DNA of 13,611 nt from Balneolales bacterium (GCA_007127695.1 SKYW01000150.1:1-13611); one strand, 5' to 3'; shown: positions 7,062 through 13,611, counted from the first letter of the stretch. The notes: generated from the sequence alone by a model not told the origin. Translations and numbers: made by a program.

Positions 7062-9051
7062 ACGTTCTGCGGGTCGTGTTGCCTGCCCGGTCAGATAGCG
7101 TCACCGATATATCATTCATTCGCTGCGGCCGGAAGTCCGGGTGATGAAATACCAGCAGTTTTTTTTCAGGGTCATATTCGGCTATTCCCCTCTGTCCGTT
7201 TACATAAACGATGGCGGAACGGTAGTCGATACCCGAAAGGTCATCGTCCACACTGACGGTAGCATAGTAGCGATCAGCATGAGTCCATCTGGCGATTTTC
7301 GGATGGGATATTTCAGGGGCGAGGGTATCGTATGCAATGGTGTAGCTGCCACCGGAGCGGATGGTGCCGGTGATCATGCTCCCGTCCTTGTCCGTGCGTG
7401 AAGAGACATGGGACAATCTTCCGTTTCGCGGATTTATGCGATAAAGGCCAATACCGTCGCGGTTGCGCAGGTCCTCATCCAACAGAATGCGGACGGTGGC
7501 AGGCCGGCGGAAGGGCTCAGTGTCAGGAAACAGGGTGAAATCGGGATAGGTGCCGGTTATGCCCATGCTCACCGGTTCGAAAAAGGCATCCAGCGGGAAG
7601 TTAACGGATATGCGCATTCCGTCGTGGTAAATGGTTACCGGGTGTTCGGGACGGACCCGGTGCAACACCCATGCCCGGTTGCCTTTTCGCAGTTCGAGTC
7701 TGTCAGCGATATCAAGAGACAGCCCGCCAGAAGGGGAGGAGTAGATGCGCATTTCGTCCCGGAATGATCCCAGCGGGCGGATCGCAATCTCCGGTGAGCC
7801 GGCGGTTTCGGTTGTTCCCGGACCCGTTCGCACCCAGTTTTTATGCCAGATAAGCGTAGCCGGTGGCTCATTGGCGCGTACAGTGCCGTTTTGTATCCTC
7901 CAGTCGGCATAACCCCTGGGGAAATGCAATTTGGTGCTAATCTCAGCTTCCTCAGGTTCCGTGACATTCAGTCGCAGATGGGCCTGGGTGCTGTTGCCGT
8001 AGAAATCGGAGGCAACAATGCGGACGGCATACCCGCCGGGAGGGAGATTCAGCCGGCCTGATTGCCCGGTGTCCTGGTAGAAAGGCAATGTGTTGGAATT
8101 GCGGAGGTAGAGCCGCTGGTAGCCTCGCCGTTCGTCGCGCAGAATCGGGAAAACCCTGTCGATGAACATCTGGCGGGATTGGCCATAGGAAAAGCTGTCG
8201 GCGCGGGAGTGAAAATAGAGCTCATCGTCGACGTACATCTGCAGTTCATAGACGGCGTGGACATTGTTGGATGCGTTGGCCCGGTCGAACACATTGACGG
8301 CCAGACCCACTTCGCCGCTCACTTCCAGGGTCCCGAAGTCATACCTGCCGCTGTGCCGGGCAGGCCGGCTCCTGTGTATCCGGGACGATCCGTTCACGGT
8401 GCTGTTGTATGAAAGCGGCTCCACCGCGAGCCCGGAAAATTGCGGCGGGATGGTATCCTCGATGTAAACACCAGCCAGTTTCGGGTTGAAAGGGCGTCCC
8501 TCGGGGGTACGAAGTTCAAAATGGAGGTGGGGCGGACCCACGCCGGTCGAGCCGGTCCAGCCAATCTGCTGTCCACGCCGGAAGCGGATCTCGAAATCCT
8601 CCATATTCCGGTCAAACTCAAACGAGTAATCCTGCAGGCGCAGTGAATCGACCACACTTCGGATGCGGGGATGAAAATCGAGCAGGTGGGCGTACAGCGA
8701 TATGGTTCCGTCGTCATGCCGAAGATAGATGACATTTCCGTATCCAACGGGACCGATTGCCACCCGATGCACGATACCGTCACGGGAGGCGAACACGGCA
8801 TAGCCCTCATGTCCCCACGTTCCGATATCCATCGCGGCGTGAAAATGGGCGGCGCGGGTTTCACCGAAAGAAGAGGACATATAGCGGCTGGCGTTGGTCG
8901 GCCAAAGCCAGGTAGCATCCTCCGAGAGGAAAGATGGCCTTTCCTGCGCCCGGGAAACAGGAGGATGCACGTTTGCCGCCACCTGGCAAAACGATACGGC
9001 AATGATGACAGTCAGGAAACGCAAGGAAGTAATGTCAGGTTTGAGGGGCAT
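7039..9051 (-). CDS. M23 family metallopeptidase with long C-terminal extension, secreted
   Basis: A 670-residue protein with an N-terminal signal segment (hydrophobic about 11-21, probable cleavage near Arg-Ala-Gln-Glu at 34-37). The LytM/M23 domain covers about 50-195. It holds a complete zinc site and catalytic set: HAAMD with His71 and Asp75, YAH with His122, and HLHFEL with His175 and His177. M23 enzymes are peptidoglycan endopeptidases or related cell-wall hydrolases acting in the periplasm. About 28 residues (around 132-160, SVVDSLRLQDYSFEFDRNMEDFEIRF) are inserted before the GWTGSTG turn. Residues 195-670 are rich in beta strands; the end (DDDLSGIDYRSAIVYVNGQ ... VTLSDRAGNTTRRTF) resembles Ig-like or beta-sandwich repeats. 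Their role is not known to me. The stop codon lies inside the end of ridA, on the opposite strand. A 41-bp tandem repeat lies just upstream. Confidence 0.9.
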   Translation of the reverse strand: MPLKPDITSLRFLTVIIAVSFCQVAANVHPPVSRAQERPSFLSEDATWLWPTNASRYMSSSFGETRAAHFHAAMDIGTWGHEGYAVFASRDGIVHRVAIGPVGYGNVIYLRHDDGTISLYAHLLDFHPRIRSVVDSLRLQDYSFEFDRNMEDFEIRFRRGQQIGWTGSTGVGPPHLHFELRTPEGRPFNPKLAGVYIEDTIPPQFSGLAVEPLSYNSTVNGSSRIHRSRPARHSGRYDFGTLEVSGEVGLAVNVFDRANASNNVHAVYELQMYVDDELYFHSRADSFSYGQSRQMFIDRVFPILRDERRGYQRLYLRNSNTLPFYQDTGQSGRLNLPPGGYAVRIVASDFYGNSTQAHLRLNVTEPEEAEISTKLHFPRGYADWRIQNGTVRANEPPATLIWHKNWVRTGPGTTETAGSPEIAIRPLGSFRDEMRIYSSPSGGLSLDIADRLELRKGNRAWVLHRVRPEHPVTIYHDGMRISVNFPLDAFFEPVSMGITGTYPDFTLFPDTEPFRRPATVRILLDEDLRNRDGIGLYRINPRNGRLSHVSSRTDKDGSMITGTIRSGGSYTIAYDTLAPEISHPKIARWTHADRYYATVSVDDDLSGIDYRSAIVYVNGQRGIAEYDPEKKLLVFHHPDFRPQRMNDISVTLSDRAGNTTRRTFTGVRYN

Positions 9052-9086
9052 GGTGCGGATCTGCGGATGTTATGGACAGTGTTTGG

Positions 9087-9191
9087 TATGGATAAGGGAT
9101 ACGGTGGATGTATGATATGGTGATTGATATGGATAAGGGATACGGTGGATGTATGATATGGTGATTGATATGGATACGGGATACGGTGGAT
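9087..9191. repeat. 41-bp tandem repeat, about 2.6 copies
   Basis: Copies begin at 9087, 9128 and 9169, each with TATGGATA. The first two are identical over 41 bp (TATGGATAAGGGATACGG at the left end, ATGATATGGTGATTGA at the right). The third has one mismatch (TATGGATACGGG) and runs out after about 23 bp, followed by a looser copy of the GCTGGATGTATG part. Within the unit GATA/GGAT words recur, suggesting an older, shorter repeat. It fills much of the 178-bp gap upstream of the M23 gene start (9051) and downstream of the FAH gene. The period is not a multiple of three. Confidence 0.92.
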
Positions 9192-9229
9192 ATCTGGTAC
9201 GCTGGATGTATGTTAACGTTGATTGGAGG

Positions 9230-9907
9230 TCAGTCGGATGTTTCCACATGGACGTCCAGCACGATCCGGCCCAGGAGAAGTTCTGCGTGCAGATTGTCAC
9301 CGTCCCTGAGCAGGCCTACGCCTTCAGGTGTGCCGGTGAACAGCAGATCGCCGGGCTGCAAGGTGACATAGCGTGAGAGCTGTGCGACCAGTTCAGGTAT
9401 GGGGAACAGCATCAGCGACGGGTCTCCGGACTGTCGAAGCTGCCTGTTGATGGACAGTGTGAACGTCAGTTCCTCTGGATCGGGCAACTCACCGGCAGGA
9501 AGGAAAGAGCTGACAGGCGCGAACGTGTCCATTCCCTTGGCAAGGAACCAGGGGTGTGCCGCCGCTTTCAATTCCTGCTGGATATCCCGTGCGGTGACAT
9601 CGATTCCAATCCCGTAACCGGCAACATGACCAAGGGCATCGTCCCGTTTAATATTTTTCCCGGGTTGTCCGATAACGGCTATCAGCTCTGCTTCGAAGTG
9701 CGGTTCCCGTACAAAAGAGGGTATGCGGATGATACCGTCAAACGTAAGGCTGGACAGCGGCTTGGTGAATATAACGGGTCTGTCCGGTATGGGGTTGTTC
9801 AGTTCCCGGGCGTGTGCCGCGTAATTCCTGCCGATGCAATAAATGTTGCGGGCATACAATCCGGGGAGGCCGGGGAGTTCAGGCAACAGGTCAGACGGTT
9901 TTGCCAT
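9230..9907 (-). CDS. Fumarylacetoacetate hydrolase (FAH) family protein, FAHD1-like
   Basis: A 225-residue single-domain FAH protein, the size of FAHD1/YcgM-type enzymes, which hydrolyse acylpyruvates or decarboxylate oxaloacetate with Mg2+ or Mn2+. Visible: IYCIGRNYAAHARELNN (22-38), VIFTKPLSSL (45-54), HFEAELIAVIG with metal ligands Glu72 and Glu74, GIDVTARDIQ with Asp103, the active-site lysine Lys124 in FLAKGMDTFAP, and the closing GDLLFTGTPEGVG (186-198). All residues expected for catalysis are present. The exact substrate cannot be read from sequence, and no tyrosine or homoprotocatechuate degradation gene is nearby to suggest one. It lies downstream of the rplU-rpmA terminator, so it needs its own promoter between 9908 and about 10040, where I found only weak candidates. 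Confidence 0.9.
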   Translation of the reverse strand: MAKPSDLLPELPGLPGLYARNIYCIGRNYAAHARELNNPIPDRPVIFTKPLSSLTFDGIIRIPSFVREPHFEAELIAVIGQPGKNIKRDDALGHVAGYGIGIDVTARDIQQELKAAAHPWFLAKGMDTFAPVSSFLPAGELPDPEELTFTLSINRQLRQSGDPSLMLFPIPELVAQLSRYVTLQPGDLLFTGTPEGVGLLRDGDNLHAELLLGRIVLDVHVETSD

Positions 9908-10040
9908 GTTTTTCGTGATTTCGGGATGATGTGGAATGTCCGGTGACTGTTTTCGGATTCATCCAGCAGGTATTTCTCCAAAATAGTAGAACCTATCCTT
10001 GAAAGATATCCTGCAGCGGTGAAAAAAGCATGTCAAACAA

Positions 10041-10081
10041 AAAAAAAGCCGTGATGACATAAGCGCATCACGGCTTTTTTT
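10041..10081 (-). terminator. Intrinsic terminator after rplU-rpmA, symmetric
   Basis: A perfect 9-bp stem, GCCGTGATG (10048-10056) and CATCACGGC (10066-10074), with a 9-nt loop. It is flanked by A7 (10041-10047) and T7 (10075-10081), so it can act in both directions and the stem can extend through A-T pairs. It lies 20 bp after the rpmA stop and ends that operon. Confidence 0.93.
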
Positions 10082-10101
10082 GTAAAATGATAACGGCGGG
10101 A

Positions 10102-10356
10102 TCAGTTGGCCTCGACGGAAATCGTCCTGCGGTCGTTGCGTCCTTTGCGGAAGGTCACGATACCGTCTGCCGTAGCAAAAATGGTATCATCCTTGCCGAT
10201 TCCGACATTGGTTCCGGGATGGAACTTGGTACCGCGCTGGCGAACGATAATGTTGCCGGCACGAACCATTTCGCCTCCGAAGCGTTTGACGCCCAGTCGT
10301 TTCGATTCAGAATCGCGACCGTTCTTGGTTGATCCGCCACCTTTCTTATGTGCCAT
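10102..10356 (-). CDS. rpmA: 50S ribosomal protein L27
   Basis: An 84-residue protein of normal length and clear family identity. The N-terminus [23 protein letters not shown] is the conserved tail that reaches toward the peptidyl transferase centre. It starts directly after the initiator Met, without the cleaved N-terminal extension seen in Firmicutes. The rest, [35 protein letters not shown], is typical L27. It starts 12 bp after the rplU stop, the usual rplU-rpmA arrangement, and is followed by a strong terminator. The common third partner (obg) does not follow. Confidence 0.98.
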   Translation of the reverse strand: MAHKKGGGSTKNGRDSESKRLGVKRFGGEMVRAGNIIVRQRGTKFHPGTNVGIGKDDTIFATADGIVTFRKGRNDRRTISVEAN

Positions 10357-10368
10357 GGTTCCGTGGGT

Positions 10369-10683
10369 TTAAGCGGTTATTTTTTCAATTAAAATCCTGG
10401 TCAGATGACGGCGATGTCCGCGCCGTACCTGATAGCCCTTACGACGTTTTTTCTTGAATACAATGATTTTGTCGCCTTTTACCTGGTCGACGACTTTTGC
10501 ATCCACTTTGGCATTCTCGAGCGCGGGGGAGCCGACCTGGACCGTTCCGTTGCCATCTGAGGTCAGAAGCACTTTTTCAAACGTGACCTTGTCATCGCTT
10601 TCGGCTTTCTGCTTGTCTACATAGATGACATCATTTTCGGCTACCTTGTACTGATGCCCGCTTATTTCAACAATCGCGTACAT
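10369..10683 (-). CDS. rplU: 50S ribosomal protein L21
   Basis: A 104-residue protein starting MYAIVEISGHQYKVAENDVIYVDK, the normal L21 N-terminus, and holding the conserved basic C-terminal part IIVFKKKRRKGYQVRRGHRRHLTRILIEKI that binds 23S rRNA. An in-frame ATG 14 codons upstream (10725) is rejected because it falls just after the promoter element at 10731-10738, leaving almost no leader. It is first in a two-gene operon with rpmA. No Shine-Dalgarno sequence is visible; the leader is A-rich, as is common in Bacteroidota. Confidence 0.98.
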   Translation of the reverse strand: MYAIVEISGHQYKVAENDVIYVDKQKAESDDKVTFEKVLLTSDGNGTVQVGSPALENAKVDAKVVDQVKGDKIIVFKKKRRKGYQVRRGHRRHLTRILIEKITA

Positions 10684-10730
10684 GTGTTTCGTTTTTGGAG
10701 AGTGATCAAAACTGTTTTTTCTCAAGAAAA

Positions 10731-10761
10731 CAAATATAATGGATTATTTTGAAATTTAAAA
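10731..10761 (-). promoter_or_regulatory. Bacteroidota-type promoter for rplU-rpmA
   Basis: On the minus strand TATATTTG (10738-10731) matches the -7 consensus TAnnTTTG exactly. A TTTT (10761-10758) stands 19 nt further upstream in place of the -33 TTTG. The surroundings are very A/T-rich. The leader to the rplU ATG would be about 40 nt. Confidence 0.65.
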
Positions 10762-10861
10762 GCAAAAAACGTATCCAACATAACCGGTCATAACTGAGCG
10801 GGACCAGCAGCAACCAGTCATCTAACGGTAACCAGGCTGATTCAGGGAGTGCATTCTCTGA

Positions 10862-10892
10862 TTTGAAAAAAGCGGGGATACATGTAATTTTC
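10862..10892 (+). promoter_or_regulatory. Candidate promoter for the small plus-strand gene
   Basis: TTTG at 10862-10865, a 19-nt spacer, then TAATTTTC at 10885-10892, seven of eight to TAnnTTTG read as TAnnTTTN plus one mismatch. It can also be read as TTGAAA-N16-TAATTT. It lies about 45 nt before the ATG at 10936, divergent from the rplU promoter. Confidence 0.45.
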
Positions 10893-10935
10893 AGGATTCA
10901 ACAATGCTAACAGCCATTTGATATTTTCAGGAACC

Positions 10936-11205
10936 ATGAACGATTCAGCCGATCAACATACATACGAGCAGCTTCCCGATCTTCACAGGCAGGCATTTCT
11001 GATCAAAAACAGAAAGCGGCTGCAGCATGACGGGGGGAGGGCCTGGATCAAGGATGGGCAGCTTCACGAAGCGGTCAAGGGGGGAAATTACACTATTGAG
11101 CGGGGCATTCCTCTTTCAGATCGTCTGAAGAATACGGGAAAGGATGTTCTTGAAAGAAAGGCGGGTCAGCTGATATCCCGGACCAACACGTTCCGGAAGC
11201 TTTAA
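10936..11205 (+). CDS. Small protein of unknown function (89 aa)
   Basis: I do not recognise this protein. The start is taken at MNDSADQHTYEQL, preceded by CAGGAACC, a modest Shine-Dalgarno match; an in-frame ATG six codons upstream lacks one. It is charged and hydrophilic, with no signal peptide or membrane segment, so probably cytoplasmic. Residues about 21-35 are basic (FLIKNRKRLQHDGGR), the middle has an AWIKDGQLHEAVKGGNYTIERGIPL segment that could form a beta hairpin, and the C-terminus is basic (KDVLERKAGQLISRTNTFRKL). It stands alone on the plus strand, between the divergent rplU operon and the convergent lexA. A promoter-like element precedes it, and no terminator is seen. It could be a lineage-specific small gene; a chance open frame is possible but less likely given the start context. 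Confidence 0.55.
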   Translation: MNDSADQHTYEQLPDLHRQAFLIKNRKRLQHDGGRAWIKDGQLHEAVKGGNYTIERGIPLSDRLKNTGKDVLERKAGQLISRTNTFRKL

Positions 11206-11210
11206 TCGTG

Positions 11211-11244
11211 TGCTGGTGTGCTGCCGATGCTGGTGTGCTGCCGA
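11211..11244. repeat. Perfect 17-bp tandem duplication
   Basis: TGCTGGTGTGCTGCCGA occurs twice in direct contact (11211-11227 and 11228-11244), in the 70-bp space between the convergent small gene and lexA. The TGCTG(G/C) words inside suggest replication slippage. It is not a terminator: there is no T tract. Confidence 0.9.
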
Positions 11245-11275
11245 TGCGGCGGCGCTTCCGTTATATATGAGATGA

Positions 11276-11929
11276 TCAGTTTCGGGTCCTGCCGTCGTGC
11301 TTGTAAATGCCGGACCGGTTGACGTGCCCCACGTATTTGCCCAGAACTCGCACTTCTTCAAACACATCCGGTTCAATGATGATATCCTCGTACTCCTTGT
11401 TGGCCGGCTTGAGCTGCAGTCCGTTTTTGCCGTAAAAGATCTGTTTCAGCGAGGTTTCACCGTTATAAAGGACGGCACCGATATCCCCGTTTTTGATGTC
11501 GTCGTCCATGAGCAGAACGAAGTCGCCGTCCTGGATATCGGCATCTTTCATGCTGGATCCGGATACGCGCAGAGCATAGATCCGGTCCAGGTTCGGAAAG
11601 AGGTACTCCAGTGTGATAGCGCCCAGATTGGCTTCCACGGCTTCCTGAAGGGATCCCGCGGCGATGAGTCCCCGCACCGGTATGCTTGCTGTTCGAGCAG
11701 TGAATGCCACGTCGTGTTCCGGTGCCAGGTCGTACTCATCTTCATCTGATTTTACCAGATATCCTTTCCTGAGCAGTGCCTGCAGGTTCTGGGTGACACT
11801 GTTCGGGGATTTGAAGCCGAATTCATCCGCAATTTCCCGGTAGGTCGGCCAGATGGCATGATCCTTTTTGTAGGAAACGATATAGTCGAAAAACTGCTTT
11901 TGCTTGCGTGTCAGCTGGGTATTATCCAT
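11276..11929 (-). CDS. lexA: LexA repressor of the SOS response
   Basis: A 217-residue protein with both LexA domains. The start is MDNTQLTRKQKQFFDYI, the normal N-terminus; the frame runs 21 codons further upstream, through the promoter region. Residues 1-65 form the winged helix-turn-helix (TYREIADEFGFKSPNSVTQNLQALLRKGYL). The S24 peptidase domain begins near 80. The self-cleavage site is Ala91-Gly92 (GLIAAGS), the nucleophile is Ser126 in SGSSM, and the general base is Lys162 in TSLKQI, 36 residues later, which fits the known spacing. SGSSM replaces the more usual GESM. It should repress SOS genes until RecA filaments trigger cleavage. A probable promoter and an overlapping dyad upstream suggest autoregulation. 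No other SOS gene is in the window; an S24 family relative is the only alternative. Confidence 0.94.
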   Translation of the reverse strand: MDNTQLTRKQKQFFDYIVSYKKDHAIWPTYREIADEFGFKSPNSVTQNLQALLRKGYLVKSDEDEYDLAPEHDVAFTARTASIPVRGLIAAGSLQEAVEANLGAITLEYLFPNLDRIYALRVSGSSMKDADIQDGDFVLLMDDDIKNGDIGAVLYNGETSLKQIFYGKNGLQLKPANKEYEDIIIEPDVFEEVRVLGKYVGHVNRSGIYKHDGRTRN

Positions 11930-11945
11930 CAGAGCGTGCGTTATA

Positions 11946-11992
11946 TGTATGGAATATGTGCATATGATACAACAAATAACGACATGGCGCAA
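11946..11992 (-). promoter_or_regulatory. lexA promoter with overlapping dyad (possible LexA operator)
   Basis: On the minus strand TTGCGC (11992-11987) and TATCAT (11969-11964) are separated by 17 nt. Overlapping the -10 is a dyad, ATATG-TG-CATAT (11954-11965), with outer arms TGTAT (11946-11950) and ATACA (11967-11971), offset by one base. Its place over the promoter of a self-regulating repressor is suggestive. I do not know the LexA box of this lineage. Confidence 0.45.
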
Positions 11993-12040
11993 GCTTTTTT
12001 ACGCAGATTGTGACATGGGACGTGGCTCGCATTCCGGCAG

Positions 12041-12934
12041 TTATCCCGGTCTCTCCGCTCCTTTCAGCCGGCGCGGATTGATCGTGAACACGGCTGTTTC
12101 CACGTGCCGTACGATATTGGATGCCGTGCTGCCAAGCCGCAGGTACTCCAGGCCGGTACGCCCGATGGTGGCCATCACGATGAGGTTATAGTCTCCATCT
12201 TCCGCGATATTGGTGATCTTTTCATGGATGGATTTTCGGGTGGACAATACATCGCCACTAACCTGGTCCTTGATGTCGCCGAACCTCTCATCCACCAGTT
12301 CACGCATCTGCTTTTTACGGGTGTCGGTAGCTGCCTGAATTTGCGGAATGCTTCCAAATTGTTCGAAACTTAAGACATGCATGATATCAAGATGGGCGCC
12401 GGATGCCACGGCAATGCTCCTGGCGAACGGAACGGCTTTGAGGGAGTAGTCGGAAAAGTCGGTAGTGAGAAGGATTTTTTTGAGCGGCTTGACTTTGGAA
12501 CCTTCCTCAACCACCACTACCGGGACAGGGGCAAAACGTATCACTTTCTCTGCGACCGATCCCATGATGAGTCGTGAAAAGCCTGTTCGCCCGTGCGTGG
12601 TCATAACGATCAGGTCAAAATTCTGAGCGGCTTCAATGATGGCATCGGCAGGATTTCCCACCTGCACCAGTCCTTCGTTCAGAAATTTGGCGTCTGCATT
12701 GTCTGCCGCCGTCCTGTTGAGTTTTTCCACAAGCTTCTTTTCCAGTTCCTCATGGCCTGATGCCAGCTCATCCTTGGTGGATACGTCCGGCATTTCAACA
12801 TCGCTCAGAGAGATAAAAGAGTGGAAAGGAGTGATGGCGCCATCAAACAGTTCGGCAAACACGCTGGCAGCTTCAAGTGCTTTCAGGCTCAGGTCAGAGA
12901 AATCCAGGGGAACAAGAATATTCACGTTCTTCAT
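12041..12934 (-). CDS. Universal stress protein, two tandem UspA domains
   Basis: A 297-residue protein made of two Usp domains, about 1-145 and 150-297. Each starts with the beta-strand/Asp motif (ILVPLDFSD, Asp11; ILLTTDFSD, Asp159). Each ends with a nucleotide-binding loop of the G-x2-G-x9-G-S/T type: MTTHGRTGFSRLIMGS (111-126) in the first and MATIGRTGLEYLRLGS (254-269) in the second. In both, the first glycine is replaced (Thr or Ala); in the second, His is also replaced by Ile. Usp proteins are cytoplasmic and are linked to stress survival, with ATP-binding and non-binding classes; which class this is cannot be settled by eye. It is followed, 87 bp upstream in the direction of transcription, by a paralogue with the same plan. 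No Shine-Dalgarno sequence is visible; the leader is A-rich. Confidence 0.93.
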   Translation of the reverse strand: MKNVNILVPLDFSDLSLKALEAASVFAELFDGAITPFHSFISLSDVEMPDVSTKDELASGHEELEKKLVEKLNRTAADNADAKFLNEGLVQVGNPADAIIEAAQNFDLIVMTTHGRTGFSRLIMGSVAEKVIRFAPVPVVVVEEGSKVKPLKKILLTTDFSDYSLKAVPFARSIAVASGAHLDIMHVLSFEQFGSIPQIQAATDTRKKQMRELVDERFGDIKDQVSGDVLSTRKSIHEKITNIAEDGDYNLIVMATIGRTGLEYLRLGSTASNIVRHVETAVFTINPRRLKGAERPG

Positions 12935-12980
12935 TTTACTTACGGTTTTGTTCGTAGTAGTGGGTTTGATTCGAATACGG

Positions 12981-13005
12981 ATCCCTGGAAAAAACTCACA
13001 GGGAT
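12981..13005. repeat. Hairpin between the two Usp genes
   Basis: ATCCCTG (12981-12987) and CAGGGAT (12999-13005) form a 7-bp stem with an 11-nt loop that itself holds the T run on the minus strand. No T tract follows the stem, so it is not a standard terminator; it could slow transcription or protect an mRNA end. Confidence 0.45.
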
Positions 13006-13021
13006 ATTGAGCGGTTGAAGG

Positions 13022-13611
13022 TCAGTCCTCTGTAAGCGGGTTTACGCTCAGAACCGCGGTTTTAACGTGGCGCAGAACACTGGAGGATGTGCTTCCGAGC
13101 ATCATGAAGTCCAGGCCGGTGCGCCCGATGGTGGACATAACCACCAGATTGTAAGGTCGTGATTTGGTGATCCGTGCAATTTCTTCATGGGCGGCCTTTT
13201 CTGAAAAGATCACTTCCGTTTCTACCTGCTCTTTCAGGTCGCCGAGATATTTTTCTGCGAGTTGCTTCAGTTTCAGCTTTCGCTCTTCACTGTCGTGCTG
13301 CGCCTGCGCCAGGGTATCGAACTGTTCAAAGCTGACTATGTGGACCAGGTCGATGGTGGCGCCGGTTGCTTCGGCAAGCTCCGCTGCCTGTTCAAACGCA
13401 TAGATGGAGTTGTCGGAAAAGTCGGTGGTAAGCAGGATGCGCCGCAGCGGCATCAGCCGGCTTTCTTCCTCAAGGATGAGGACAGGTGTATGGGATGTGC
13501 GCAGCACTTTTTCACAAATGGATCCCAGGATCAGTCTTGAAAAACCGGTGCGCCCGTGGCTGCTCATGACAATCAGGTCAAAATCCCTGCCCGTTTCCAC
13601 GATGGTGCGGG
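13022..13611 (-). CDS. Universal stress protein, two-domain paralogue, 5' end cut by window edge
   Basis: The frame is open to the right edge, so the N-terminus is missing. What is visible starts within the first Usp domain and includes its nucleotide loop (IVMSSHGRTGFSRLILGS). A full second domain follows, from ILLTTDFSDNSIYAFEQAAELAEATGA to MSTIGRTGLDFMMLGSTSSSVLRHVKTAVLSVNP. The same layout, the same Ile for His change in the second loop, and a shared SFEQF segment show it arose with its neighbour (12041-12934) by duplication. The spacing of 87 bp suggests they may be co-transcribed, although a hairpin lies between them. A GTG at 13600 is internal and not the true start. Confidence 0.92.
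   Translation of the reverse strand, partial: RTIVETGRDFDLIVMSSHGRTGFSRLILGSICEKVLRTSHTPVLILEEESRLMPLRRILLTTDFSDNSIYAFEQAAELAEATGATIDLVHIVSFEQFDTLAQAQHDSEERKLKLKQLAEKYLGDLKEQVETEVIFSEKAAHEEIARITKSRPYNLVVMSTIGRTGLDFMMLGSTSSSVLRHVKTAVLSVNPLTED

Noticed and set aside
9087..9191. Possible CRISPR array
   Set aside because: Copies are directly joined with no spacers, and no cas gene is present.
9070..9300. 76-codon minus-strand frame spanning the 41-bp repeat
   Set aside because: Its sequence is produced by the repeat and by the out-of-frame end of the FAH gene; the repeat period is not a multiple of three.
1..13611. Mobile element, prophage, defence island or biosynthetic gene cluster
   Set aside because: No transposase, integrase, tRNA-linked duplication, restriction or toxin-antitoxin gene, or modular synthase was found; base composition looks even across the genes.

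Overview
The window looks like ordinary chromosomal backbone from a Gram-negative bacterium of the Bacteroidota/Rhodothermota/Balneolota branch. Three signs point there. The leftmost gene reads as the N-terminal part of a type IX secretion (T9SS) sortase, PorU. A promoter element of the Bacteroidota type (TAnnTTTG) lies in front of the L21 gene. Most starts lack a convincing Shine-Dalgarno sequence, and several products are secreted or lipoproteins. The placement is an inference; no rRNA, tRNA or other taxonomic marker is present.

Layout: almost every gene is on the minus strand. From left to right these are porU (cut by the left edge), an ACAT-type thiolase, a small lipoprotein, a cystathionine gamma-synthase/lyase, a TPR lipoprotein, an M23 peptidase, a fumarylacetoacetate hydrolase-family enzyme, rpmA and rplU (one operon), lexA, and two tandem-domain universal stress proteins (the second cut by the right edge). 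Only ridA (6681-7061) and a small unknown gene (10936-11205) are on the plus strand. ridA overlaps the M23 gene tail to tail by 23 bp.

Regulatory and repeat features: an intrinsic terminator lies between the TPR gene and the cystathionine gene, ending about 30 nt before the latter's start codon. A strong hairpin with A and T tracts on both sides follows rpmA. There are promoter candidates for rplU, lexA, the small unknown gene and porU, and a dyad overlapping the lexA promoter that could be its operator. A 41-bp tandem repeat sits upstream of the M23 gene, and a 17-bp duplication sits between the small unknown gene and lexA.

How the genes relate: apart from rplU-rpmA and the paired stress proteins there is little functional clustering. 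The neighbourhood mixes cell-envelope proteins (PorU, lipoproteins, M23), central metabolism (thiolase, cystathionine enzyme, RidA, FAH) and information/stress functions (L21/L27, LexA, Usp). I found no mobile element, CRISPR array, defence locus or biosynthetic cluster. The most striking observation is that the thiolase has glycine where the family has its nucleophilic cysteine, while the other active-site residues fall at their canonical positions.
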